Below, piece after piece: positions 10,311 to 23,400 of a stretch of DNA of 64,000 bases; positions within the stretch are counted from its first letter, which is position 1, and the number at the start of each line of letters is the position of its first letter. The notes beneath the pieces are model-generated. The model had not been told where the DNA came from. It was given only the letters and a program-made list of their open reading frames with translations, and did not search any database. This stretch comes from Chrysemys picta bellii (lineage: Eukaryota > Chordata > Testudines > Emydidae). The DNA lies in NCBI RefSeq assembly GCF_011386835.1, contig NC_088795.1:15853441-15917440 (forward strand), given 5' to 3'. The translations under genes were made by a program, and so were the position numbers.

Positions 10311-11900
10311 TCACCTGGGGCCAGTGCCAAGCAGGGGGCAAAAGGGAAGGGAAGTACCATCATTGAGGCCCGAATAACTCTCTTCCACTGAAATGCTCAT
10401 TAAGGGAGATGGGGCAGTAAATCCCATCAGAGAGAGGACAGACATTTTGCCTCTCCCCCAACCATGGACCATCCAGAGTTCTATCCCAGAGCTCATGTAT
10501 CCTGTGGGATCAGTGGGAGACTAGGAGTATGGGTTATTCATAGTGTGTCACAAAGCCAGCACCAGGAACTCCTGCCCTCCCATGGCTCCCTGACAATGTA
10601 GCTGTGTTGTTAGGTCTTTCCTTAGCCATTGTTGTCTAGAAGCCCACTGTGGGTAAAGTGGTTTTCCTAGCACAAAGGGAGCTATATAAGAGAAAATGCT
10701 GTCCTAATATGCATGTCCACAAGTCTGGGGCTAGTGGGAAGTATTTATGTCCCATTCGGGTAGCGTATGTCCCTTTTCACATTAGCTCATCCTCACCCTG
10801 GCCACAGTTTACTAATCCTGGGCCCTCTGTTGGGTCCAACACAAGGGGGCAAAGTGCTGCAGAAGCAGCTGACCCCTTTCCCACAGCAAGGGGGACTCTC
10901 CATACAGCTAACATTGGCTGCCTGATCTGGTTCCTGGAAGGACCCGCATACCCCATGGATAAATAAAGTCTTGCTGGCATTTGATTTCACACTAGTGGCC
11001 TTGTCTCTGTCCCAGCCCAGCCCTCACTAACCCTCACTGGTGACTGTCCAGAATATTTTCCTTTGGGCTCCCAACTGGAGGACGCTAAAGTTGGTTCCTT
11101 TTATTCACAGTCCCTTATTTCCCTTTTTTAATTCAAAGCCACACACATTTTTGAAATATTCAGTGTAAGTTTACAATTTTAGAAAGCTCCCCAAAACAAA
11201 TTAAGTTTATAAGCTATATAGTCATGGCTTTAAAAATACAATTTTATGAGTTGCAGGAGAGAATCTAATCCCAAATGGTGGGATTGCCTCTGAATTTGAT
11301 TAAGCAAAAGATTTGAGGACATATAAATGACAAAATACTTCTCAAGACACCCCAGGTGACGTGCTCCTGCCACTACTGCACCTTTCTGAAATAGCTGGGA
11401 CATGCCACTCCCGAAACCAAAGCTTTATAGCTGCAGAATATTCTGCCACACATCACCCACACACCCTGCCTTCTAATCTGCAAATGGTGCTTGCATTACT
11501 AGTGGGCTGTGAGTGGCCAGGGTGACAAAAGACTTCTTAGCCCAGTCGCTGCCAACTGTTGCAGCCACCCTTCCACACTGCACTTTCTTTGTGAGTGATC
11601 ACACCATGAACCTCCACAGAGCAATCAAACCCCAACATTTCAGTCAATTTGTTGCCAGTGCAGCTGTGGGGTTTTCACAGCCATTCTATTCACAAATGCA
11701 GAAGAGAGAGAAAGTCTGCCATGGCTTTAGGCCATCTAAAGGGCAGGGGGGTGAAAATGACTCAATTCAACACATCTGTGTTCAATTTTTGTTAGAAAGG
11801 TTAAAAATATATTTAAGTTCAGCTTCATCCCCTTGCCTAGGGACTGCAAGAAGGAGAGAGCAGGTGCCCTAAGACTGGAGGTGGCTGGAAAGAAGCAGCC
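10311..11900. other. Intergenic DNA upstream of the ANXA3 promoter
   Basis: No gene was recognised. A TATA-like 'ctatataag' at about 10682 and AATAAA near 10961-10966 could be parts of a decayed LTR, but no paired ends or primer-binding site were found. The sequence becomes progressively more GC-rich from about 11.85 kb. Confidence 0.4.
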
Positions 11901-11949
11901 CTGGGGGCAAGAGCAAGAGCCAGGAACGGGAACTGCTGGGATGGGGTGG

Positions 11950-12350
11950 AGCAGTGGGGAGGGTTTTCCACCTACCCTGGCTGGGCAGGTGGAGCCTGCG
12001 CTGGGGGCGGGTCAGGGCGGTGTCCGCTCCTCTCTCTCCTGCTCCGGGCGCCGTTTGCAGCTGCTCTCGCCGCGGGTGGTTTGCGGGGACTTCCAGGTAC
12101 GTATCTCCGGGGGGCTGAGCCCGCCTCTGGCTGCCCCAGGGGCCGCTCGCCTTCCCCGCTGTGTCAGGCGCTGCCGAAGATTGGGGTGGGAGGGAGCGAC
12201 TGCACTTTCCCTGCAGAGCTGCCCCAGGCCCCGTAGCCGCTGCTCGGTTCCTGCTGCGTGGGGGGAGTTTCTGGGTCTCCGCCCCTGTCCCGTCCCAGTC
12301 CGCCCGCACCAGCGGGTGAGAGTGAAATCTGTGCCGGGGGGCAGCCGATG
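11950..12350 (+). promoter_or_regulatory. ANXA3: CpG-rich promoter of ANXA3
   Basis: This is the only strongly CpG-dense, non-repeat block near the gene, about 2.3 kb upstream of the start-codon exon. It holds GC boxes (gggggcggg at 12003-12011, another near 12014-12019) and no TATA box, as in CpG-island promoters. A consensus splice donor follows at 12096/12097. A run of 16 C at 12353-12368 marks its 3' edge. Overlapping open frames here reflect GC composition. The promoter role is inferred from position and composition. Confidence 0.6.
12030..12096 (+). other. ANXA3: Probable ANXA3 exon 1 (5' UTR), 3' end defined by a donor site
   Basis: The sequence 'gacttccag|gtacgt' at 12096/12097 is a consensus splice donor inside the CpG block. 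ANXA3 in mammals has a non-coding first exon joined to a second exon carrying the start codon, which is the arrangement here. The 5' boundary is a guess; transcript data would be needed to fix it. Confidence 0.45.
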
Positions 12351-14405
12351 AGCCCCCCCCCCCCCCCCGAACTTCGGAAGTGTTTGGGGGAAAGCCAAGC
12401 CACACCCCTGCCTTTACAGAGCCCGAGTTTTGACCCCACTGCTGGCCTAAATTAAACCTTATTCACCAGGTGTAGGTGTTTGTGTACTATGTGTCCTCAA
12501 CCCTCTCTTGGATAGCCTTCAGGGGGTCTCAGGTCTGTTAGCCTCTTCCCTTCTGGGCCACATACCTTCTCATTGGCAAGTGAATGGCAGCTCAGCAATT
12601 GTGTACATGGAACAATGTTAAGGGAGTGTTTTAATATGTATTTTAACTTTTTTAATATGACCAGAGAGCTGGAAACAAGGAGGAACAGCCAGTGCTTTGT
12701 GATCAACCAGTTGGTCATAGATTACCACCAAGTGTTCTGTAAATTTAGGCCCCAAGCCCACAAGCAGCTTTGGAACCGCTGGACTATTCAGTTTCATTTT
12801 CAGGGCTAGCTTGCACAGCCTTGGTGTGTGGGACTTGCAAACACTGAAAGAGAAATACTTCCTGAATGCATTTGTAGTAACAGTGGATCTTATTTTTTTT
12901 AAATCCAGTTTTTAAAATAAAACCTACATTGAGGAAACAAGCTGCCTGACAGTGCTCTTTTAAAGAAACTGCTTAAAAACAGGATTTCGCATAGTGGAGG
13001 TGATCCTTCATGTGGGATTCACTGAATTTAACTGATCGCATTTGTCATTTGGTTTTCTGATGCCTGATAGTAGTTCAGCTAAGTAGACGAATGTATGACA
13101 GGGGATGGATCACTTGATGATTACCTGTTCTGTTCATTCCCTCTGGGGCACCTGGCATTGGCCACTGTCGGCAGACAGGATACTGGGCTAGATGGACCTT
13201 TGGTCTGACCCAGTATGGCCATTCTTATGACCAAAAGGGTCCCAGGATTCCAGTCAGTAGATAGACAAGGCTAAAATCCACTGGCTTTGATAAAAATACA
13301 AAATAAAAATATGCAGTCTTAAGTAAATATAGACCAGATTTATTTATAAGAAACTTCAACTTCATATAGTTAAACTATGAAATTAAGTCATAAAAATCTC
13401 GAACTTCTTCTTGGGGTGATGCAGAATCTTGGAGGAACCTAGAAATGCCCAAAGAAAAGGTGAAAAGGTTGTTATGCTCTCCTGTGTGTGAATGGAATTT
13501 TACTGTAGGATGAAATAAGTGTGGTGAAAGAAACGGATATGTTTCAGCATTAGTCATGTGTGTCTGAAGCAATATAAACAAACCAATGAACAAATTCAAA
13601 ATTCCTATTAGAGTGAGGAACCAGTTAACTTAGGACTGAGTCCTGCAATCTTTACTCATGAGTAATTCTCCTGTAAGAAGTGCCATTGAAATCAATGGGG
13701 TTGTTCAAAAAGGTAAAGCTGTAAGGGTTAAGGACTCAAGATGTGTAACTCATTTCAAAAGATAGTCCACGTCCTGTCATAAAATGTTCCTGCCAATGGA
13801 GGTTACAGATTGTTTTGATTCAGACCACCAGGATTCAGTTAAGCCACTTTGAATCTAATTCAGCAAAGAAAACTCAATTTGCAGGAGGAGGTGAAATCCA
13901 AGTTAATAAACCTGGCTATCCCAGTCAGGGTAGAAGATGGTGGACAAGTGCACAAACCAGATCTGATAAGGGTGCGGGGAGGGAGAGGAGAGTCTGCCAA
14001 CTGTTAAGACACTTTTCCAGATTTTTGTTTTTATAATGTCAGGAAAGGCGGGAGGATTTCTTTTAAACAAAACATTGAGCTGAGCGAGTATGTTTAAATA
14101 GTGTGTCTGCCAAATGGAAAAATCCATGTAAGGTTCTGTCTTCAGACTCCAAAACTCTGTATTGTATTTGTGCTCTGACAGCATATAAAGTATGATCCAA
14201 AACTAACAGCTTTATAGTTTCCTGAGAGACTTTAGCTTATTTATTTTAATCCTTATAAACTTTTACCTTCGCTCTCAGTAAAAGGTGCTTTAAAAAAAAT
14301 TCTGCCATGTTGTGTTTAAACATTGGATGGTTGATAACTTTGTTTTTTATGATCAGTAAATATAAATTAGCACAATGTCTTATTCTATTAATATCTGTTT
14401 TTCAG
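12097..14405 (+). other. ANXA3: ANXA3 intron 1
   Basis: It runs from the donor at 12097 to the acceptor tttttcag ending at 14405; a second AG at 14412-14413 is an alternative acceptor. It contains the CR1 3' end at 13095-13230 and no other recognised element. Confidence 0.45.
13095..13230 (+). repeat. CR1 LINE 3' end
   Basis: It has the characteristic sense 3' end: 'ggggatggatcacttgatga', 'ttccctctggggcacctggc', 'gatactgggctagatggacc', 'tgacccagtatggccattct'. Well preserved, in ANXA3 intron 1. Confidence 0.85.
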
Positions 14406-14443
14406 GTTTTCAGTGAAACAATCAAATCATGGCATCCGTTTGG
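14406..14443 (+). CDS. ANXA3: ANXA3 exon 2: end of 5' UTR and codons 1-5
   Basis: The acceptor at 14405 (or 14413) precedes 'tgaaacaatcaaatc' and ATG at 14429. Codons read M-A-S-V-W, then donor gtgagt at 14444. Only 15 coding bases, so too short for ORF finders. The start is fixed by matching the vertebrate ANXA3 N-terminus (MASIW in human). Trp5 is reported in the literature to influence membrane and calcium behaviour of ANXA3. The following intron is phase 0. Confidence 0.92.
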
Positions 14444-17400
14444 GTGAGTTTAAAAAAAAAAAATTCTTAAAGATAACTTCTGGAAAGTCCTGTGATTTTT
14501 ATTTCCCCTAAAAGTGAGGCAAACCTTCCACAAAAAGGGTATCACTGTGGAAAAGAAACAAGATCAAACTTTTTCAAACACAGATGTTTCTCGCTTCTAA
14601 TGATCGCTAGAAGGTCAGTTAGAGTTTCTGGATATTTGTTGCTTTTGAAAAACAGGCCAGTTTTTATAGGCACCTAAATATGGATTTAGGATCCTACTTT
14701 AGGACCCCTATTTTTGAAAATCCTGGCCTAGATGCACACTTCACCTTTTTGATTTGTTTCCAGATCTGACACCCAGCACCCTTGAGAAATAGCTGTGAGG
14801 TGAAAGAACTCCCTCTTTTCCTTACAGAAGTATCCCTCTGTGCTTTTATGGATGTGTAAAATAAATGCTGAGGAAGTTTGGGAAAGGAAGTCTGCCTGGG
14901 AATTGTTTGGCGCAGACTATTGGGAATTAGGATTTCTGAGGTTCTGTTCAAGTCTTCCATTGTGTGAACTTAAGCAAGTCTTACTTTCTAGTGTGCTTTG
15001 AATATAAGAACAATGAAAAGGTATCTCCATTTCTATAAACTTCATACACTATACACTTTCGCCTCATACAGTATTTAGCTCTATCTACCCCAGGCCAGGT
15101 ACTTGAAACTTTCTGATTAGCCTTGACAGGAACCAACTGGGTTGCTATTCTGTCCTGGAACAGCCCTGCTTCAGTTTTAAAAGATGCACGTAACCTTCTT
15201 CATCTGCACACTTTCTGAAGGGCCCTGAGTTCTTGCCTGGACCACCTGGATTCAGTGACATGTGAAAGTTGTTGTGTTCAGGCATTTTTACTGGCTTGAG
15301 CATCAGAGCAACTACTCCCACAGGGCGACTTGATCTGGGAGGGAGAAGTGCTATGCCATTGAATTAATGGCAGATAGAATTGAGACAGAACATTTTATTT
15401 TGTCCCACTTAGAAACATTAAAACAATGTCCCAGTGGGTAGATTCATCTTACTGACCTAATGCAAGTGAACCCTGTTTGGAGATTAGAGTTCTGTTTTAT
15501 ATAGATTCTTATACAGTCCTCTTCACTGTAAAGACCTGAACTCTGGTTCCTGCAGGTTTCCCTACTCCAGATGTACATAAATGACACAACTGTGCTGAAA
15601 GATTGCTGTAAAATAAGCTTTCAAACATAAATGGATTCGCTGTCTCATGCATGCCAGTATTAGAGCATATTTTATAATTGCAATACTAATCCAATGGCTG
15701 GAACTTGAGGCAAGACCAATTCAGACTGGAAATAAGGCATACATTAACAGTGAGGGTAATTAAATTGTTCCAGTGGTTACCATAGGATGTGGTAGATTCT
15801 TAAAAATTGTCAGTGATGAAATCACAATTTGATGTTTTTTCCTAAAAGATCTGCTCTCAAATAATTCCTAAGGCAGTTCTGTGGCCTGTGTTATATAGGA
15901 GATCAGACTAGATTATCACAACGGTCCCTTCTGGCCTTGGAATCTGTGACTCTAGCTGGAGGTGTTTCTGTTGACCAAGATGTCCTGGGAAGAGAACAAT
16001 CAACTCCTACATCCTAGTCCTCCTCCTTCAGTAAATATTGACCCAGAAGAAGGCTCCAAACAATGGCATAAAAAGCAAACAGAAAAGAAAAGCATGTTAG
16101 ATGTGGATTTCAAAGTGAGGAAAATGGTTTCAGCCAGAAACTTGGGGGAGAAACTTTGAGTTAAGGGAAAGTATTTCTAAATATGTCTGCAATGAGGATG
16201 AGAAGTGCTTAACCACTTATTCAGAACTAAATAGAAATGGAAGTAAACCTGGTTGATGCTATTCTATGCAATGACCATTTGAAAGAAGTAATTACACACT
16301 GCAGTGTAAATGAAGTAAAATCCTCGAAACAGAAAACTAACAAGGAAGAGTGTTAAATTATGGCTTAAAAGGGTTGTATGATAAAAGTTGTTAAAACCAG
16401 ACAAATTCTTTCTTTTTAAGATGTTATTTATTAGGGGTAGTTATACAAAATGCTTCCAGCATCCATTTTTCTGGAGCTCTTCAGTCTCTGGGTATGAATC
16501 AACTGTGAAAATTCCTCCTCTGAAATTATACCACTTTTGTCTTTGTAGGCTGTTCATAAAAATATGAATTTTGGCTATTCCAAGCAAACTCTCTTCCTAA
16601 AGCTTCATGTAATATGATGAACCTGCCTACAGGGGTCATGAGGTAGCATTTCCTGTCTTTGAGATACTTCTGCTCTGTAGAGGATGTAATATCTCGTAAC
16701 CATTCACTGCTAGCTCACTATTGCATAACTAGACTAGAGAGATGGTCCAAACCAAAATCCAGATTCAAACAGCTTGAGCTTTGGGAAAGTCCAGATCCAA
16801 ACTTTAAGTCTGTCTTACTGCTAGTGATGAAATGTAGTTGTTTGGCCTGTGCAAAGGGGTGGCAGTCCAGTTCCAACCTAGGTAATCACATCACATGTGG
16901 AAGCCTCATTAGCACTCAATGGAGGCCAATGATTTGTTAAAATGGTATTTAGTTTGTGGAGTAAAAATTGACTTCCATCTCCATGTCTCTCCATAGCAAC
17001 CAGTAGATCCTTTTGTCTTACCCTCGTCATATGATGCAGCCTTCCCATCCCTCTGCACCTAACTGACTTCATGTCTGTCTTGAGATCCTCTTTCTTGTCT
17101 ATGACCCTTTTTCTCCCTCCCCTCATAGTCCTTTCTCTCATGAAACTAAGCCAAATCCCCATTCTCTGTCCTTCTGTTTTCAGGCTGATCATTTGTTCGT
17201 CCCATAACCCAGCATATGGATCAATGCTCCCTGTAGCATATGAAGTATTACACCCTGCTGCATTTCTGATCATTTATCCTACAAACAATAGGTTCTTTTT
17301 ATACTGTTGAGTATGAGACGTTTTATATGACCATTGTATTTTGCTCTGTAGTAAGGTAGTGTCAAAGCATTGCATTGATGAATGATGTCTTGAGTACCTA

Positions 17401-20400
17401 TGCAACTTCATGTGTCCTGGAACAAGAGGAGATGGCATTGCCAGGAAAGGATTGGTGCGATAAGGGACGCTGAGGGACTACAGCTGGCAAAAGCAGGCTT
17501 TAGGTTGAATAGGCAAGAGAATAGATTCATTTCCATGCCTACAGAGGTGGTCTTACCAAGACTGGGTTGAGGCAAGTTAGCAGTGTACGGGCGGGGAAGC
17601 TCATATTACTGCTGTGCATGCTTCTACCTGGTCTGTGGATAAATAGAGGCCATCAGGCTCTAGGGAAATCAGTCTGGCACCATTAAATATTCAAATTTCT
17701 TTTTGTGGAAGAAAGAGCTCCCAGAAGGGTGAGATTGCCAGACCTAATAAACTAGTCACAGGTGTGCAGTGACTCAGAATGCAGCTTGGAATGCATGGAA
17801 GGGAATGAGTTTGAGCCACTCCAGTCTGTTGCAATTCAGCAGTGGAGGTTTCTGCGAGAGTGGTTTTGATCTTGGAGACAGCACCCATTACTGGTGGTGC
17901 TTGCCCTGGTCTTCACCTCTGACCATTTATCCACAGGGGTTATGTGGTGTGGGGGAGGCATTTAAAAACAAAATCTTCCGGGATGTTGGTTCTTCCAGGA
18001 CCCCTGACTGCTTTCCCCACATTTTGAAATGGGTTGAATGAAGCTCATGGGACTTCATCCTGTTAACTGGAAAGTGGAGTGAAAGCATATTATTTTGGAA
18101 AAGGGCTGTTAACTGTTGTGATTTATTATCCCAGCTGGGATAATAAACAGCTGTGAGATCTCAAGGATAGACTGCTAGATGCCTTAGACGTCCCTAGCCC
18201 TAGAAGTCTTTAGGTCAGGTTGGGTTCAGAGCTCATCCTTGCTTAACTCCCTAAACCTGGTGACCTTCAGCTATTTTCTATTCCATCTCTCTTGTCTCTC
18301 ACCAGTTCTTAACACCGCTGCAGCCAGGTCTGTTCTCCTTTCTCAGCTCTGCTCAGCAGGCCTTCTCGGCTTGAATCAGGAACTGCCCTTCTCTGGGACT
18401 TGTTACTAGCTGGCCTCTGAGCCCCCACCTTGCACAGAGTGCAGAGTTGCTGTTGCTTTCTTTCAACAGCAGGTTCTTGCAACATGAATGTGTTTTGTCA
18501 CAGCTATAAGTCACCATGTTGCTGGTTTGCATTTCAAATGTCCTTCTTGACTAGGATGGAGACCTTCTAAATAACCAGTATAACCTTTGAATGAAGGGAA
18601 TACAGGGGAGTCGCATCTTATGCGGGGGTTAGGTTCTGAAGTCAGCGCATAAGGTGAAAATAGCATATAATCAAACGCTCATTGAGTGGAATGGCGGGCG
18701 GAATCGCCCGCACTACAGGTACAGTATTTAAATTGTTTTCTCCTTTTTTTGTTTTGCCAAGCGTGTATAGTTAAAATTGCATAAGTTAAATGCGCCTAGG
18801 ATGCGACTCCACTGTAGTGCATATGAAATAAGTGAAAAGTGGAAGGTTCTAAGATGTAAAGGATTAATGTTTGATTTAGGGCGTGGTAGAGTATTTACTG
18901 TGCAAAGAAAGCATGAGGCCTCAAGTGATTTCATCTCAAGTATGAACATTTGAGATTTGGCCTATTTCATGCATTCATTAAAAAAGATGGGAGGGGGAAG
19001 TGGGGGGGTTTCTGGCTGGAGAAGGAAAGGTTCTAGAATCATTCGCTAATGTTACTGTCCTACTTTGAGCCTAGTATTTTTCCTGATAAGAGGCAACATG
19101 TCTAATGTGAAGTACTCTCGGATCTCTTCAGTTGACATCTGTTAGCCTGTGGTGCTAATTCATAGTTCTGAAACAATTTTGTTTTACCCTGACAGTTTTG
19201 CAATACCCCACGAATTCTCCGTTTTGCTGCATCAGAACTTTGGCAAATCTTCAACTGTGAGGAAATGCTATTTGAGGCAGAGTCAGTTACTTGTAAAATA
19301 GTCACTTTACAAGGTGTGGCTTCATCTGTCCCATTCACACTCCTGCCTTGTAATCCCAGGTGGCTAGTGAGTCTGGTTAACCTTCTGGTTTACCATATGC
19401 GCCCCCCCCACACACACACTCTGTTGCTTGGAAAAAACAGATTGTAGATTCCATACTTGGCTACAATTTTTCAACCATCTTTCTCTTTATTTTAAAATAA
19501 ATTGAGATTGGTATAACATCAGATGCATATGAAACTTGAACACAGGAATTGCCATACTGGGTCAGCCTGGAGTCCAGTGTCCTGTCTCTGAGGGAAGGTC
19601 TATACTTAAAACGCTGCATTGGCACAGCTGGAGCACTTAAATGAAGGCACTCCTACGCCAACAGGGGAGAGTTCTCCCATCAGCATAGTTAATCCACCTC
19701 CCCGAGAGGCAGTACTGTAACTGTCAATGGGAGAAGCTCGCCTGTCAACATAGCATGCTCCACACAGGCAGTTAGGTCGGTATAACTTTGTCGCTCATGG
19801 GGTGTGGATTTTTCACAATATAGGTAGACCAGTGTAGACCACACCTGAGTCTCGGTGTTCAGTGTGTTAGGTGAAGATGCAAGAATCCCAATAAAGGACA
19901 ATTATGGACAGTTTTCCAGCTGGATGTCTTAGCCAGCCATGCAAATTGACCAAATAACTACCAAGGCTGTAAAGATAGGAGCTGGTTGTATAGCAACTTT
20001 CCCACCTGCTCTCAAAATGCTGAAAGTGAGATGATTTAGTTAGGTTTTTTTTAAGGTTTATTCCTGTAGCAGGCTGGACAGACACATTTATAGTCTACAG
20101 CAGTAGCTTATGTGATTAAACTTTAGAAATAAACAAGAATATCTGTCTGGAATTTTTTTTTCCTGGATAAACTAGTGAAAGATGCAAAACTAAAGTAATT
20201 TTGGTAGCAAAAATAATTCGAACTCTTGAAATTCAATGACTGATTCAACCTGAACTTATCTCACTGTTAGAAGTACTGCACTCTATGCCTCCTCTAGTCT
20301 GGACATCTATTCTGCATGATTAGGTGCTCTCCCTGAAATTGATAGCACGTGGGTACCATTGCACCCACCCAGAGCCCCACAGAAGTCAGTGACTCCATGT

Positions 20401-23400
20401 GGGTGCAGCAATCCACCTATGTACCAGCGCTCTGGAGAGTAGACTTTTGCTAATTCACACACACAACTGGGAGACACATTACCAAGTAAGCGAGCAAACA
20501 ATTTTTAAAAAGGGGTATTGAATCACAAAATGGACTTCATTTATTTTATCACCGTTTTCTCTCTAGTCTAAGTTTCTGGTACATCATAGTATACTGGTAA
20601 ACATTACCACAGTTTATTTTCTAGGATTTCACTAATTTTTAGGAGATCCTACAACCCTTGCCTTTTAATGTAATGCAGCAACTTTTTTTGCATTGGTTTT
20701 AATTGGGTTTTTTCCCCCATGAGTATCATTGACTCTGTAGAGGAGATATTAAAAAAGCGTTTAAAGGTATGTCCACACTGCAGTCCGAGGCTACCAATAG
20801 CAGCATGAGCTAGTCACGTCTCTAGCAGGCTTGTATTTGAGCAGCAGCTGGCACTGCTATGGCTTCACTTCTGTTGGAACCCGAACTAGCGAGAGATTTA
20901 AGCTAGCTGAGGTATGTCTACACATGCTGAAATCACACCTCTGATTGCACTGAAGACATATCCTAAATGAGTTAGGCGCAGAAGTCCCATTCACCTGCAG
21001 TGGGACTTCTGCTCCTAACTCACTTAAATGCTTTTTAAAATCCTGCCCCCTGGTTTTATCTTTATCATTCATAGGTATTCCTAGCCAAAATCTGATTGCT
21101 TTTTTGGGGGGGTGCTTAATCTGTTTGTAGGCAGATGGCTTGTTTTGTTTGTTTGTTGAGGGAGAGGAAGGGATGAGGAAGAGAAACTTGGCTCAGCACT
21201 GCAGTCTGCATGCAAAGGAAAAGTCCCACTGAAGCCAAAAAGTTTTGCCTGGGTATGGGATGCAAGATCACACCCTTTTGGTTACGTCCCTTGATTTAGT
21301 TTCTGCCTGCATTCAACTATGCTTTCTCAAGACAAGCAGAGGGATACCTGAATAAAGTGGATGTGTGCTAAAAATATCCCAAAGACAGTCTCTGCTAACC
21401 GTGCACAGCTACACTGGCAATGCAGTGTTGGTGGGAACAATCTCAGAAATGTGCTAGCCACGTATACTTACTGTTTCTGTCAATGCTTTGAGCCCAGACA
21501 TGTCCAGAACAGTGGAACAGATAGGAGTTCAGAATCAGGACAATGCACATTTTTTAAATGATGTAACTAAGTCAACATTCCTGAAAGACTGAGGTCATAG
21601 CCTGTTTGCTTTTTTTTTTTCCTCCACACCCACAAGGATATATCCCCGTTTCCCCCATTTAAATAACTTAAATACAAGCAGGGCAAGAAAATTAAATGGG
21701 ATTCTGGTTATGGATTTCCTGTCTTGTATAGCTGATCTGTGCATTTTTCAATTCTTGTCCAGTTTCTTCCCAAGATTATTCACTAACACTGCCTTACAGT
21801 AACTCTTCAGTGGGAGGAACTGAAATATCCTTGATCCAGTGATCTTTCAGCAGATGGCCATTAGCTTTTCTAGTTCATTTTATTCGTTGCATTACAACAG
21901 TGTCTACAGACTGCAGCTGAGATCAGGGGCCCGTTCTGCTAGGCTGTGTACAAAGTCCCAGCCACAGAGAGCTTACAATCTAAATAGCCAGGTCAATTAT
22001 GTTGACTAATCAGATACAGCTGGGAAGGGGATAAGTCTTGCCTATAAAGTGTGTGTGGAGCTGGAGTTCACTACAGGAAGGGACAGTCTCCTGCAATAGA
22101 CCCTGGAGGAAAAACTCCAGGTAGGAAGCCTTGAGAGATGTGGCTGGGTAGAACCCCCGCTGGAAGTTTTTTATTTTGTGAGTTTGATTGTTTGGACAAC
22201 AAATGAAGCCTGGAGGTAAGAGCAGAAGACTAATCTGGGTGTGACTGATACCCTGTTTCCCCGAAAATAAGACAGTGTCTTATATTAATTTTTGCTCCCA
22301 AAGATGCGCTAGGTCTTATTTTCAGGGGATGTCTTATTTTTCAATGAAGAAGAATACGGTACACATCGGTGGATGCCTTATTATCGGGGAGGTCTTATTA
22401 TCGGGGGGATGCCTTATATTACAACGAGAGGCAAAACTGTAAGTAGGCCTTATTTTCGGAGGATGTCTTATTTTCGGGGAAACAGGGTAATTCATCTGGT
22501 TGGTGAGGAAAGTTGCCAGCTTCCATGCCAATTGTGAGAGAGCACCAAAAAGTGGGGGAGAGACTGTGTTGGTATTGTCATTTTTATAGATGTAGGGAGT
22601 TGAAGCACAGAGGAGCGAAGTGACTTGGCCAAGTCATCACAGGAAGTTTGTGGCAGATGGAAATTAAAAACAGACCTTCTGAATCCCAGTCCAGTGTCTT
22701 CATATACAAGGCCACGCTTTCTTTAAATTATAAACCTATGCTGGCAGAAATGGAGATGGCTGACCAATGTCTGTTTCCCTGCTTAGTGTATCAACGTGGA
22801 TACATGTTGGGCCAAATTCATTGACTGTGGTGTGCTTACATGGGAGAGAATTTGGCCCTTTGCGCCTTCTGTGTACAATGGGTTTAGGATGCTTACTTTT
22901 ATCTCCATTCAGTTGAACTCTGCTGAATCTGTCACTTCTTAGCAATATTTTTCTATTTTTAAACTGACTGCTAGTTAATATTTGGATTTCAATTTTATTG
23001 AATCCTCCTCTGCTGCACACACCCTTCCCCTCCCCTCCCCCCCCCCCCCCCCCCCACAATAAAGCTAGAATGGGGCAGGGATAAGACTGAACAAAAAGGG
23101 AATCAGAGGGAAGAGGAGAGCAACATCTTAGTTTCCTTCTGCTAGGAGTTAATCAAAGATTTTTTTTTTTAAACAAAGTTAGACCAAAAGCTTTTCACTT
23201 TTTGTCTAAGGTTCCTCTGCTCCAAAACGTTACCTGGTCTTTAGCAGTCAGGTCAGCCAAGTGGCAGTGCCAAGCCTATATCCCTGGAGGCAGTCTGCTC
23301 TTCTTCCATCTAAGAAGGATGAGTTGTCTAGCTACAAGCACTTGAGAGAACTTTAAGTTCTTTAAGACTTAAATCCAAAGAAGTGTTTCATGGACTGTTA

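Noticed and set aside
10649..11030. Possible LTR (TATA-like 10682, AATAAA near 10961)
   Set aside because: Paired TG/CA ends, a primer-binding site and a second copy were not found. Left as unassigned intergenic DNA.
11833..12455. Overlapping frames of up to 178 codons on both strands
   Set aside because: They overlap each other in the CpG-rich promoter; GC-rich DNA lacks stop codons. No family motif.
22736..23059. 107-codon minus frame starting with polyglycine
   Set aside because: It starts in the C19 homopolymer; no motif.
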